A stretch of 64,000 nt of DNA from Sediminicola arcticus (GTDB lineage Bacteria > Bacteroidota > Bacteroidia > Flavobacteriales > Flavobacteriaceae): NCBI RefSeq assembly GCF_040566695.1, contig NZ_JBEXAE010000008.1, forward strand, positions 42,352 to 106,351. The letters are read 5' to 3'. Below the pieces are notes generated by a model. The model was not told the DNA's origin, made no database searches, and saw only the letters and a list, made by a program, of their open reading frames with translations. This document shows positions 16,131-24,532 of the stretch, piece after piece. Position 1 is the first letter of the stretch, and each line of letters starts with the position of its first letter. The position numbers and the translations under genes are program-made.

Positions 16131-17432
16131 TTAAACCGGTTCCCCGTAAAGGTCAAAATCTGCCGCTTCGGTAATTTTCACATTGGTGAACTCCCCTATT
16201 TTTACATAGTGTTTGGCAGCATCTATCAACACCTCATTGTCCACATCCGGAGAATCGAACTCGGTTCTCCCTACAAAATAAGGTCCTTCTTTACGGTCAA
16301 TAATACAACGGAAGGTCTGTCCTACTTTTTCCTGGTTCAGTTCCCAAGAGATCTGTGATTGTATTTCCATGATTTCAGCAGCGCGTTCCAATTTTACCTC
16401 TTCTGGCACATCGTCCTCCAAATTAAAGGCATGGGTATTTTCCTCATGACTATAGGTGAAGCATCCCAAACGTTCAAAACGCATTTCTTCTACCCAACTT
16501 TTTAGGGTCTGGAAATCCTCTTCGGTCTCTCCAGGGTATCCTACGATCAAGGTGGTACGGATGGTCATTTCTGGTACGGTAGCCCTAAAATCCTGCAATA
16601 ATTTAGTTGTTTTGGCCTTGGTAGTACCACGACGCATACTCTTTAGAATAGGGTCTGCAATATGTTGTAATGGAATATCTAGATAGTTGCACACTTTTGG
16701 CTCTTGCTTCATCACGTCCAAGACATCCATAGGAAATCCTGTTGGGAAGGCATAGTGCAAGCGGATCCATTCGATCCCCTCTACTTTTACCAATTCTTTC
16801 AAAAGCTCTGCTAAGTTTCTCTTTTTGTAGATATCCAAACCGTAGTAGGTAAGGTCTTGGGCAATCAACACCAATTCCTTTACCCCCTTGGCGGCCAATT
16901 TATTGGCTTCCAATACCAAATCTTCAATAGGGGTACTCTTGTGCTTTCCACGCATTAGGGGAATGGCACAAAAGGAACAAGGCCTGTCACAACCTTCGGC
17001 AATTTTTAGATAGGCGTAGTTTTTTGGGGTTGTCGTTAAACGCTCCCCGATCAGCTCATGCTTATAATCGGCTCCCAGGGCTTTCAATAGATTAGGTAGG
17101 TCACTGGTCCCAAAATATTCGTCCACATTGGGAATCTCTTTTTGTAGGTCTGGCTTATAGCGCTCACTTAAACATCCGGTCACAAAAACCTTATCCACAA
17201 GACCTGCTTCTTTCTTCTGCACATACTCCAAGATGGTGTTTACACTCTCCTCCTTGGCATTGGCAATAAAACCACAGGTATTAATAACCACAACATTTCC
17301 CTCCTCTTCATGTACCACTTCTTTATTGTTGGCACGCAACTGTCCCATGAGCACTTCTGAATCGTACACATTCTTGGAACACCCTAGGGTTACTACGTTG
17401 ATTTTGTTCTTCTTAAGAGTTTTTGTCCGCAT
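16131..17432 (-). CDS. rimO: Ribosomal protein S12 methylthiotransferase
   Basis: RimO adds a methylthio group to the beta carbon of an Asp residue of ribosomal protein S12. The 433 residues show the expected three domains. An N-terminal methylthiotransferase domain carries Cys18, Cys53 and Cys87 for one iron-sulfur cluster. A radical-SAM domain has Cys148-x3-Cys152-x2-Cys155, and a C-terminal TRAM domain begins near residue 370. The start Val-Val-Thr-Leu-Gly-Cys-Ser-Lys-Asn and the Ala-Glu-Gly-Cys-Asp-Arg-Pro-Cys segment separate RimO from MiaB. It is monocistronic with its own promoter. Confidence 0.93.
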   Translation of the reverse strand: MRTKTLKKNKINVVTLGCSKNVYDSEVLMGQLRANNKEVVHEEEGNVVVINTCGFIANAKEESVNTILEYVQKKEAGLVDKVFVTGCLSERYKPDLQKEIPNVDEYFGTSDLPNLLKALGADYKHELIGERLTTTPKNYAYLKIAEGCDRPCSFCAIPLMRGKHKSTPIEDLVLEANKLAAKGVKELVLIAQDLTYYGLDIYKKRNLAELLKELVKVEGIEWIRLHYAFPTGFPMDVLDVMKQEPKVCNYLDIPLQHIADPILKSMRRGTTKAKTTKLLQDFRATVPEMTIRTTLIVGYPGETEEDFQTLKSWVEEMRFERLGCFTYSHEENTHAFNLEDDVPEEVKLERAAEIMEIQSQISWELNQEKVGQTFRCIIDRKEGPYFVGRTEFDSPDVDNEVLIDAAKHYVKIGEFTNVKITEAADFDLYGEPV

Positions 17433-17452
17433 GTTTTTTTCTAAATAGTGTG

Positions 17453-17460
17453 CAAAAGTA
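17453..17460 (-). promoter_or_regulatory. -7 promoter box of rimO
   Basis: TACTTTTG on the minus strand matches TAnnTTTG exactly and lies about 20 bases before the rimO ATG. No clear TTG sits at the -33 distance. Confidence 0.5.
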
Positions 17461-17498
17461 CGATTTGATAAAAGAATGGCATCGTAATAAGACTAATA

Positions 17499-17516
17499 TT
17501 AACGTTTTTACGTTAA
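17499..17516. promoter_or_regulatory. Inverted repeat, possible operator
   Basis: TTAACGT-TTTT-ACGTTAA is a perfect 7-base inverted repeat in the 126-base divergent region between rimO and the serine hydrolase gene, 43 bases before the hydrolase start. It could be bound by a dimeric regulator; which one is unknown. Confidence 0.4.
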
Positions 17517-17558
17517 ACTATTACACGAAATAATGGTCAAAAACAAAAACCTAGTAGC

Positions 17559-18668
17559 ATGAAAACCAAATCATTACTTCTGATCCTATGGACCACCGTA
17601 GTTTTTATGAGCTGCTCCACAGAAACCGAACCCGCTCCTAACCCCAATCCAGAACCGGAACCGGAACCGGAAACACAAAATCTCTATTTCCCTCCCATAG
17701 GGAATGATACTTGGGAAAGTGTTTCCTTAGAGACCTTGGCATGGAATGCAGATCAGGTAGATCCATTGTACACTTTTTTGGAGGATAACAATACAGACGC
17801 CTTTATTATCCTTAAAGATGGGAAGATCGTATTGGAACAGTATTTTAATGGATTTTCGGCTTCCCAAAACCATACTTGGAATTCGGCGGCCAAGACATTG
17901 ACCTCTTTTACTGCAGGAATCGCCCAAGAAGAAGGGTTCCTAGCCTTGGATGATGCCTCTTCCGATTATATGGGTAGTGGCTGGTCTTCTTTAACTCCGG
18001 AACAAGAAGTTATGATCACGGTAAAAAATCATCTTACCATGACTACAGGACTAGATTATACCGTATCCAATAGTTTTTGTACCGATAAAGAATGTCTCCT
18101 CTATAAAAATGAACCCAACTCATATTGGTATTACCATAATGCTCCTTATACGCTTTTGGATGCTATTATTACAGGAGCTGTTCAACAAGATTTTAAGGAC
18201 TATTTCAATACTAAAATAAGGGATAAAATAGGAATGCAAGGAACATGGGTAAAGACAGGATATCTCAACCTGTACTTTAGTACTGCCAGAAGTATGGCCC
18301 GCTTTGGGTTGTTGAATCTGAACGAAGGTACCTGGGAGGATGCCCCGATCATGACCGACAGGACCTATTTTAACGCCATGACCACTACCTCTCAGGAATT
18401 AAATTCTTCCTATGGGTATTTGTGGTGGCTGAATGGAAAAAATAGTTTCAGGATTCCAGGTTCTGAAGACTCCTTCCCTGGGAAATTGATCCCCGACGCC
18501 CCTGACGATCTAGTTGCAGGCTTAGGTGCCAATGACCAAAAATTATATGTAGTTCCCAGTATGGGACTCGTAATTGTACGTATGGGCGATGCTGCCAATA
18601 GCAGTGAATTGGGCCCAACCACATTCGATAACCAACTTTGGACCCAACTCAATGCATTAATGGAATAG
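17559..18668 (+). CDS. Lipoprotein serine hydrolase (beta-lactamase/class C-like)
   Basis: This 369-residue protein has a lipoprotein signal ending in Met-Ser-Cys19 and a Pro-Glu repeat linker (residues 27-38). A penicillin-binding-protein-like domain follows, with the Ser109-Ala-Ala-Lys112 nucleophile motif and Tyr192-His-Asn194 as the second motif. Family members are esterases, D-aminopeptidases or beta-lactamases; the true substrate is not readable. The C-terminal His/Lys-Thr-Gly equivalent is not obvious, though a Gly-Leu-Gly-Ala-Asn segment is in the right area. It is expected on the periplasmic or outer face as a lipoprotein. It stands alone, convergent with the amidase gene. Confidence 0.85.
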   Translation: MKTKSLLLILWTTVVFMSCSTETEPAPNPNPEPEPEPETQNLYFPPIGNDTWESVSLETLAWNADQVDPLYTFLEDNNTDAFIILKDGKIVLEQYFNGFSASQNHTWNSAAKTLTSFTAGIAQEEGFLALDDASSDYMGSGWSSLTPEQEVMITVKNHLTMTTGLDYTVSNSFCTDKECLLYKNEPNSYWYYHNAPYTLLDAIITGAVQQDFKDYFNTKIRDKIGMQGTWVKTGYLNLYFSTARSMARFGLLNLNEGTWEDAPIMTDRTYFNAMTTTSQELNSSYGYLWWLNGKNSFRIPGSEDSFPGKLIPDAPDDLVAGLGANDQKLYVVPSMGLVIVRMGDAANSSELGPTTFDNQLWTQLNALME

Positions 18669-18681
18669 GAAAACTCCCTTC

Positions 18682-20361
18682 CTAGTTTTTAAAAGTCTCT
18701 GGCATTTTACGGACTTTGGTGGCCATTTCATAGGCCTGGCCCAATTGCAACAACGTATTCTCTTGGAACTGTTTTCCAATGAAGGTAAGACTGATGGGTT
18801 CTCCTGTTTCCTTATATCCCATAGGTACCGTTAAGGCCGGGTATTTGGCCACGGCGGCATACCCTGCATGGTAATTGTTAATGGATAGGACGGCATCCAG
18901 ATTCTCTTTATCCATGGCGGTATCAAAAAAGACCCTCCCTGTTTTTTCCAATCTGCTTTTTATTTCTTCCAAACCTTCAGCGGTAGTAGAGTCTGCCACG
19001 ATCCCTTCAAACAAGGCTTGTCCGTAAGGAATACGCACCAAAGAATCCATATTGTTAAAGGCGATGGCATCTTGGATACTGCCGATTTTCACGGCATCCT
19101 TGTTTTTAACTTGGGTGTTCAGATAGGCAGGCAAATCGTTCTTCATATCAATATTCAAAATACTTAGGAAGCCTTCCATTTCTACGGTTGGTGGGGTCAC
19201 CACTACAATCTCTGCCCCCAAATCCTTTAATTTCTCCACAGTATTCTTATAGATTTCGTTTTCTTCCATAAGGTTGGAGAATACGCCCAAGCGCTTTCCT
19301 TTTAAGGAACTGGTGGCAACCCCGTTCATATAATCGGTGGTAGAAGCCACAGATGTATTATCCGATAGGTCTTTCCCCAACATGGCCGATAATAAAATGG
19401 CATTGTCAATAACGTTTTTGGTCATGGGGCCAGGGGTATCCAAGGTACTGGAAATAGGTACTATTCCAGATCTGCTTAAAAGGCCAATAGTAGGTTTTAA
19501 TCCCACTACCGAATTCTGACTGGAAGGAGACAAAATAGATCCAGAAGTTTCTGTACCTACAGCAGCTACCGCATAATTGGCAGCTACAGAAGTACCACTC
19601 CCAGCACTAGAACCACCGGTTTCAAATACTTTTCTCCCATAAGGGTTCAAGGTTTGTCCCCCAACGGCACTATACCCTACAGGACATCCTGTACAAAGGA
19701 AATAGGCCCACTCACTTAGGTTGACCTTCCCTAAAATAAGGGCTCCGTTCTTTTTTAATTGCTGTACGATAAAGGCATCATCGGTCTCATTATCCATCAA
19801 AGCAATGGATCCTGCAGTGGTGTTCATCCCCAAGGTATTTATATTGTCTTTCAACAAAATGGGCATACCGTAGATGGCATGATGCTTATCGCTCGGATTC
19901 TTTTTACGCAACTGGTCCATTTTACGGGCTTCTGAAACTACATCCTTATTCAACGCCAATATGGTGTTCAAGGTAGTGGCATTATCAAGCTCGTATTTAT
20001 AAATTCTTTTCAAGTAGAAGAGCACCAACTTCTCATAGGATAGCTTCCCTTCCTTGATATAGGCTTGTAGGGTAGGAATATCCTGTTCCAAGACTAGTGG
20101 TTTTAGGCTTTCATAATCTCCATCGGACATTTTGGAAACCTCCTCGTAAAGGGGCAAGAACACCTCATTTTTATCCAACATCTTAGATTGGATGAGCTTA
20201 TACTGCATTCTCCCTATTTCATGGTCGGTATTTGCCGCAACTTCTGCCGAATCGTTATAAGCTTCCCAAAGCACCACCGGTGCCTCTACCTTTTCTTGTT
20301 TTTGCTTGCAGGAGGTGAGTCCCAATGTTGCTGCTACACCTAAAATAAAGAGTCTTTTCAT
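18682..20361 (-). CDS. Lipoprotein amidase (amidase signature family)
   Basis: This 559-residue protein begins with a lipoprotein signal (Leu-Thr-Ser-Cys18) and then an amidase-signature domain. The catalytic triad is visible as Lys171 (Leu-Leu-Lys-Asp-Asn), cis-Ser251 (Gly-Gly-Ser-Ser-Ala-Gly) and Ser275 (Thr-Ser-Gly-Ser-Ile). The 24-residue interval between the two serines is the same as in characterised members. A helical region of about 100 residues precedes the domain. It probably hydrolyses amides in the periplasm; the substrate is unknown. It lies 13 bases downstream of the DUF2911 gene on the same strand, so the two and ftsY may be co-transcribed. Confidence 0.87.
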   Translation of the reverse strand: MKRLFILGVAATLGLTSCKQKQEKVEAPVVLWEAYNDSAEVAANTDHEIGRMQYKLIQSKMLDKNEVFLPLYEEVSKMSDGDYESLKPLVLEQDIPTLQAYIKEGKLSYEKLVLFYLKRIYKYELDNATTLNTILALNKDVVSEARKMDQLRKKNPSDKHHAIYGMPILLKDNINTLGMNTTAGSIALMDNETDDAFIVQQLKKNGALILGKVNLSEWAYFLCTGCPVGYSAVGGQTLNPYGRKVFETGGSSAGSGTSVAANYAVAAVGTETSGSILSPSSQNSVVGLKPTIGLLSRSGIVPISSTLDTPGPMTKNVIDNAILLSAMLGKDLSDNTSVASTTDYMNGVATSSLKGKRLGVFSNLMEENEIYKNTVEKLKDLGAEIVVVTPPTVEMEGFLSILNIDMKNDLPAYLNTQVKNKDAVKIGSIQDAIAFNNMDSLVRIPYGQALFEGIVADSTTAEGLEEIKSRLEKTGRVFFDTAMDKENLDAVLSINNYHAGYAAVAKYPALTVPMGYKETGEPISLTFIGKQFQENTLLQLGQAYEMATKVRKMPETFKN

Positions 20362-20374
20362 AGTTGTTATTTTT

Positions 20375-21223
20375 TCAATTAATTTTTTTCCAATTTATAC
20401 TATTTTCCTGATTCATTCGCACAAATTCATCCTTTCCTTCCTTTGCTGCTATGACCATTGATTTTTGGGCAGAGACTAGGGCGGCCTTATAATCTCCCAA
20501 CGCTGCTTCTACCAAAGATTTCACCCGATGAAAATAATAGGTATCCCCACCCAATGCAATGGCCTTGTTAAGGTATTCCAACGCCAAAGGGTATTCCATT
20601 CCCTGTTCCTGGTAATACCGCGCCGCTTCATAGTAGGTCTGTGCCGTAGGATTTTGATGCAGTTGTTTGGCGATCTCCCCCAACATGGCGTTATGGGTAT
20701 CTACCGTCATGGGCACCACTATTTTAGCGTTTTCCCATATCCAGATCATATCCAGGCTATTATGTGTGATGTTGTCAAAGGTGATCAAAAAATTCTCTTG
20801 AGAATAAGGGATCTTTTCAGGGATCACGGTAACCCTCAGGGCATCTTCCGCTGGGTCATAAGCTGTCCGCCCGTCTCCCCAATGGGTGGTGGTATTATGA
20901 AACACTATTTCCCATGTGTTCTCATTTGGAAAGGCATAGAGGGCATAGATCCCTTTGGACAGTGTATTGCCAAGCACCTTTATATCTGAATCCAAGGTGA
21001 TCTTAGTAGACGCATTTGCCCCAACCCGCCAAATACGACTATAAGGTACGAGCTGACCAAAGACGGTCCTCCCTTTAACGGCAGGTCTTGAATATTGAAT
21101 GGTGATTTTGGAAAGTCCCACCTCCTGTTCCATTACAGAAAATGGACTGGCTTTGGGATGTGTAATTTGTGCGGCGCTATCTAGCGCTAAAAAGAGGAAT
21201 AGTATGAATGTAGAAATTCTCAA
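20375..21223 (-). CDS. DUF2911 domain protein with TPR-like C-terminus
   Basis: This 282-residue secreted protein has a signal peptide of about 19 residues (ending Ser-Ala-Ala-Gln). The DUF2911 domain (about 20-165) carries Gln-Tyr-Ser-Arg-Pro-Ala-Val-Lys-Gly-Arg, Trp-Arg-Val-Gly-Ala-Asn-Ala-Ser-Thr and a Trp-Gly-Asp-Gly stretch. The C-terminal 100 residues look like two to three tetratricopeptide helices (Ala-Leu-Glu-Tyr-Leu-Asn-Lys-Ala-Ile-Ala-Leu-Gly). The family is common in Bacteroidota and has no known role. Its start overlaps the ftsY stop by 4 bases, so the two are translationally close. Confidence 0.85.
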   Translation of the reverse strand: MRISTFILFLFLALDSAAQITHPKASPFSVMEQEVGLSKITIQYSRPAVKGRTVFGQLVPYSRIWRVGANASTKITLDSDIKVLGNTLSKGIYALYAFPNENTWEIVFHNTTTHWGDGRTAYDPAEDALRVTVIPEKIPYSQENFLITFDNITHNSLDMIWIWENAKIVVPMTVDTHNAMLGEIAKQLHQNPTAQTYYEAARYYQEQGMEYPLALEYLNKAIALGGDTYYFHRVKSLVEAALGDYKAALVSAQKSMVIAAKEGKDEFVRMNQENSINWKKIN

Positions 21224-22182
21224 TTTTTGGCACCAAAAAAGGAATCTACGAACTCGTACTTATTAAAAATTTGAAGATCTTCGAGGCCTTCACCAACCCC
21301 TATATATTTTACTGGCACCTTAAATTGATCGGAGATCCCTATGACCACTCCACCTTTAGCAGTACCGTCCAATTTGGTGACGGCCAAGGAGGTTACTTCT
21401 GTAGCTTTGGTAAACTCTTTAGCCTGCTCAAAGGCATTCTGCCCTGTAGAACCATCAAGGACAAGCATTACATCATGAGGAGCATCTGGAACCACCTTTT
21501 GCATCACCCTTTTCACTTTGGTCAATTCGTTCATCAGGTTTATTTTATTATGCAAGCGACCAGCGGTGTCGATGATAACCACATCGGCACCTTGTTTCAT
21601 AGCAGAACTTAAGGTATCAAAAGCTACCGAAGCAGGATCACTACCCATGGATTGTTTTACAATAGGCACGTCCACGCGGTCTGCCCACACCTGTAATTGG
21701 TCAATAGCCGCTGCACGGAACGTATCCGCGGCACCCAATATTACCTTATAGCCTTGTTTTTTAAATTGATATGCTAGTTTTCCAATAGTCGTAGTCTTGC
21801 CAGCACCATTAACTCCTACCACCATAATCACGTAGGGTTTTTTATCTTTAGGCACCACAAATTCTGTTTCCTCCCCTACGTTGGTCTCGGCAAGAAGGCC
21901 TGCAATTTCTTCTCTTAGGATTACATTGAGTTCATCCGTACCCATATATTTGTCGCGGGAAACCCTTGCCTCAATTCTTTCTATAATTTTAAGTGTAGTA
22001 TTCACTCCAACATCCGAAGTGACCAATACTTCCTCTAGATTATCCAAGACATCATCATCTACCTTGGTTTTCCCGGCAACTGCTTTACCCAATTTTGAGA
22101 AAAAACTGGTTTTGGACTTCTCTAATCCCTTATCCAGGGTTTCCTTCTTTTCGGAAGAAAATATCTTTTTGAATAAACTCAT
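21220..22182 (-). CDS. ftsY: Signal recognition particle receptor FtsY
   Basis: FtsY is the GTPase that docks ribosome-nascent chain-SRP complexes at the membrane. The 320 residues give a short N-terminal basic region, the helical N domain (about 20-100) and the G domain. The G domain has the P-loop Gly-Val-Asn-Gly-Ala-Gly-Lys-Thr-Thr (123-131), Asp-Thr-Ala-Gly-Arg-Leu and Thr-Lys-Leu-Asp-Gly-Thr-Ala-Lys-Gly-Gly. The acidic A domain of E. coli FtsY is absent, as usual in this phylum. It follows the ribosomal-protein block with a terminator between. Confidence 0.95.
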   Translation of the reverse strand: MSLFKKIFSSEKKETLDKGLEKSKTSFFSKLGKAVAGKTKVDDDVLDNLEEVLVTSDVGVNTTLKIIERIEARVSRDKYMGTDELNVILREEIAGLLAETNVGEETEFVVPKDKKPYVIMVVGVNGAGKTTTIGKLAYQFKKQGYKVILGAADTFRAAAIDQLQVWADRVDVPIVKQSMGSDPASVAFDTLSSAMKQGADVVIIDTAGRLHNKINLMNELTKVKRVMQKVVPDAPHDVMLVLDGSTGQNAFEQAKEFTKATEVTSLAVTKLDGTAKGGVVIGISDQFKVPVKYIGVGEGLEDLQIFNKYEFVDSFFGAKN

Positions 22183-22216
22183 TTCTTATACTACTTCTAT
22201 TACCCAAAGATATGAA

Positions 22217-22250
22217 AATAAAAAAGCTACTTTCGATGGAAAGTAGCTTT
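22217..22250 (-). terminator. Terminator after the DUF4295 gene
   Basis: AAAGCTACTTTC pairs perfectly with GAAAGTAGCTTT around a 4-base loop. Read on the minus strand it ends in TTTTTTATTTT, closing the rpmB-rpmG-DUF4295 unit before ftsY. Confidence 0.75.
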
Positions 22251-22273
22251 AAAATCTATTTTGGCAAGTATTA

Positions 22274-22426
22274 TTACTGCTTTGCCATCCAATCGTTTAC
22301 CAATTCAGGAGCCATTACTGATTCCACAAAAGTGTAAGCACCAGTTTTTGGTGACTTCACCATTTTAATGGCTTTGGTTAATCTTTTTGAGCTTGTCTGT
22401 AAACTCGCTACGGTCTTCTTTGCCAT
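22274..22426 (-). CDS. DUF4295 small basic protein
   Basis: This 50-residue protein starts Met-Ala-Lys-Lys-Thr-Val-Ala and ends Asp-Trp-Met-Ala-Lys-Gln. It is lysine-rich and lies directly downstream of rpmG and rpmB. The position and sequence match DUF4295, found only in Bacteroidota beside these ribosomal genes, so a role on the ribosome is a fair inference. The gap from rpmG is only 6 bases. Confidence 0.85.
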   Translation of the reverse strand: MAKKTVASLQTSSKRLTKAIKMVKSPKTGAYTFVESVMAPELVNDWMAKQ

Positions 22427-22432
22427 GACGTA

Positions 22433-22615
22433 TTATTTTATTTCTTTATGAACTGTCATTTTCTTCATGATAGGATTGAATTTCTTAATTTCCATCCTAT
22501 CTGGAGTATTTTTTTTGTTCTTGGTAGTGATATACCTAGAAGTCCCAGGCATGCCGGAATCTTTATGCTCCGTGCACTCCAAAATAACCTGGATTCTATT
22601 TCCTTTCTTTGCCAT
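22433..22615 (-). CDS. rpmG: 50S ribosomal protein L33
   Basis: This 60-residue basic protein begins Met-Ala-Lys-Lys-Gly-Asn-Arg-Ile-Gln-Val-Ile-Leu-Glu-Cys-Thr-Glu, continues with Tyr-Ile-Thr-Thr-Lys-Asn-Lys-Lys-Asn-Thr-Pro and ends in a Lys-rich tail, as L33 does. Only one cysteine is present, so this is the form without the four-cysteine zinc site. It sits 21 bases after rpmB. Confidence 0.95.
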   Translation of the reverse strand: MAKKGNRIQVILECTEHKDSGMPGTSRYITTKNKKNTPDRMEIKKFNPIMKKMTVHKEIK

Positions 22616-22636
22616 TGTTATCTTTTTCTTTACGGA

Positions 22637-22873
22637 TTACTTAACCAATCCTTTTGCTCTTGCTTCTTTTATAACTGCAGAAATCCCCTTTTTATTGATG
22701 GATTTCAACGCCTTAGAAGTTACCTTTAGGGTTACCCAACGGTCTTCTTCAGGGATATAAAAACGTTTTTTAGAAAGATTTACATCAAATCTTCTCTTGG
22801 TTTTGTTAATGGAAAAAGAGACGTTGTTACCAAACATAGCTTTTTTTCCAGTAATTTCACAAACTTTTGACAT
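22637..22873 (-). CDS. rpmB: 50S ribosomal protein L28
   Basis: This 78-residue protein starts Met-Ser-Lys-Val-Cys-Glu-Ile-Thr-Gly-Lys-Lys and contains Asn-Lys-Thr-Lys-Arg-Arg-Phe-Asp-Val-Asn-Leu, both typical of L28. It is the first gene of the rpmB-rpmG-DUF4295 unit, with a well-formed promoter about 40 bases upstream. Confidence 0.95.
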   Translation of the reverse strand: MSKVCEITGKKAMFGNNVSFSINKTKRRFDVNLSKKRFYIPEEDRWVTLKVTSKALKSINKKGISAVIKEARAKGLVK

Positions 22874-22906
22874 TTCGCTACTTTTAGTGTGATTTTAAAC
22901 AGGATG

Positions 22907-22936
22907 CAAATTTATATCTTTTTTATGGGAAGGCAA
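22907..22936 (-). promoter_or_regulatory. Promoter of the rpmB-rpmG-DUF4295 unit
   Basis: On the minus strand TTG, 19 bases and TAAATTTG match the Bacteroidota -33/-7 consensus with good spacing, 34 bases before the rpmB ATG. Confidence 0.7.
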
Positions 22937-22946
22937 AATTCTTTTT

Positions 22947-24194
22947 TCAGAATTTTAGAATTTCTTTTTGTAAAAGCTCAAAAGCCTTGTTTACGGTCTT
23001 CTGAATAATGCGCTCCCGATGGTTCCCCATCATAAATTTTTCTACATAAACTCCTGATGGTGATGCTATTGCAATAAAAACAGTTCCCACATCGGCATCC
23101 GAATCCCCTTTTGTGGGTCCGGCATTCCCCGTGGTGGCAATCGCAAAATCTGTACCCAAAAGTTCCTTTACGTTGCTCGCCATGGCCTCTGCTACGGGTG
23201 CACTGACCACGGAATGGGTCTTTATGACCTCCTCGGACACGTTTAAGAGCTTTATTTTAACTTCCGTGGCATAACAAACCACACTTCCCTTAAAATAAGC
23301 CGAAGCCCCTGGCACAGAAGTAATTCGTTCTGCAATTGCGCCCCCAGTACAACTTTCTGCCGTGGCTACAGTACATTGTTTTTTAGTCAATATTTTACCG
23401 ACAATTTCTTCCAAAGCTCCATTTTGGTCTTCCCCAAAAATGATATCTCCAATAATTCCGTAGAGTTTTTGGATTTCCTCCTCCACTGCATTGGCAATCC
23501 CAACCTTATCGGTTCCTTTGGCCGTTAACCTAAGTCTTACTTTCCCTAGATTGGGGAGATAGGCCAACTTGATAAATAGCGGCAATGCATTCTCCCAATC
23601 TTCTATCTTCTCCGCAATGGCACTTTCCCCTACCCCATAAGTAATCAAGGTTCTGTGGAGTATAAATGGGCGGTGAAACTCCTTGACGATCCTAGGGATC
23701 ACCTCGTTCTGTATAAGACCTTTCATTTCAAAAGGCACCCCAGGAAGGGAAACAAATACTTTGTTATTTCTTTTAATCCACATTCCAGGAGCGGTACCGG
23801 AAGCATTTTTGAGTACGATGGCCTTGGAAGGCACCAATGCCTGCCTGCGGTTCATATCTGAAATGGGTGTGGAAATATATTTTTTGAATAACTCTTCTAC
23901 ATGAGTCAAAACCTCTTTGCGCTCCACCAGCGTATCCCCAAAATACTCACATAGGGTTAGCTTGGTGATATCGTCCTTCGTAGGCCCCAGACCTCCCGTG
24001 ATAATAATGACGTCTGCCCTAGATTCGGCTTCTTCAAAAGCCTTAAGAATATGACTCCGCTCATCCTGCACCGAAGTAATCTGATATACAGAGACCCCTA
24101 TTTGGTTCAATTCTTGGGCAATAAAAGCAGAATTGGTATCAATAATTTGACCAATGAGGATTTCGTCTCCAATGGTTATAATTTCTGCAAGCAT
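22947..24194 (-). CDS. cinA: CinA family nicotinamide-nucleotide amidohydrolase
   Basis: This 415-residue protein has an N-terminal MoCF-biosynthesis-like domain (Ile-Thr-Ile-Gly-Asp-Glu-Ile-Leu-Ile-Gly, and Gly-Gly-Leu-Gly-Pro-Thr-Lys-Asp-Asp) and a C-terminal CinA domain (Ala-Glu-Ser-Cys-Thr-Gly-Gly near residue 280, Thr-Gly-Asn-Ala-Gly-Pro). CinA recycles NMN to nicotinic acid mononucleotide, and the long form also has ADP-ribose pyrophosphatase activity. Its ATG shares one base with the stop of the upstream Hpt gene, so they are co-expressed with the FAH-family gene. Confidence 0.92.
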   Translation of the reverse strand: MLAEIITIGDEILIGQIIDTNSAFIAQELNQIGVSVYQITSVQDERSHILKAFEEAESRADVIIITGGLGPTKDDITKLTLCEYFGDTLVERKEVLTHVEELFKKYISTPISDMNRRQALVPSKAIVLKNASGTAPGMWIKRNNKVFVSLPGVPFEMKGLIQNEVIPRIVKEFHRPFILHRTLITYGVGESAIAEKIEDWENALPLFIKLAYLPNLGKVRLRLTAKGTDKVGIANAVEEEIQKLYGIIGDIIFGEDQNGALEEIVGKILTKKQCTVATAESCTGGAIAERITSVPGASAYFKGSVVCYATEVKIKLLNVSEEVIKTHSVVSAPVAEAMASNVKELLGTDFAIATTGNAGPTKGDSDADVGTVFIAIASPSGVYVEKFMMGNHRERIIQKTVNKAFELLQKEILKF

Positions 24195-24532
24195 TATAGA
24201 TTAAAGTCTTTTCTAAGCTCCGACACCACTTGATGAATATCATTTTTCAATAATGGAAATAATTTTTCTATTTCGGCACCACTTCCTGCCTTTTTACCAA
24301 GCGTCTCTATCTCCAAAGCATTGGCACGGGTCTGTTCCATGCCTAAAAGATCTACGTTTGGCTTTATTTTGTGTGCCAATTGGTACACATTGCCGTAATC
24401 TTTGTCTTTGATAGCCTGCTCCAATAACTCCAAATCGGTGGGCACTTCATCTAAAAATACAGCTACTACAGAGTTGATGAAGTCATCATCACCTTCCGCC
24501 ATTTCATTTAATTTATCTAAACTGTATATCAT
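24194..24532 (-). CDS. Histidine phosphotransfer (Hpt) domain protein
   Basis: This 112-residue, all-helical single-domain protein has the phosphorylatable His54 in Leu-Ala-His-Lys-Ile-Lys-Pro-Asn. Hpt proteins shuttle phosphate between hybrid kinases and response regulators. No kinase or regulator is encoded nearby, so it probably serves a pathway encoded elsewhere. Stop and start codons overlap with both neighbours by one base (24194 and 24532), indicating tight coupling with cinA and the FAH-family gene. Confidence 0.85.
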   Translation of the reverse strand: MIYSLDKLNEMAEGDDDFINSVVAVFLDEVPTDLELLEQAIKDKDYGNVYQLAHKIKPNVDLLGMEQTRANALEIETLGKKAGSGAEIEKLFPLLKNDIHQVVSELRKDFNL

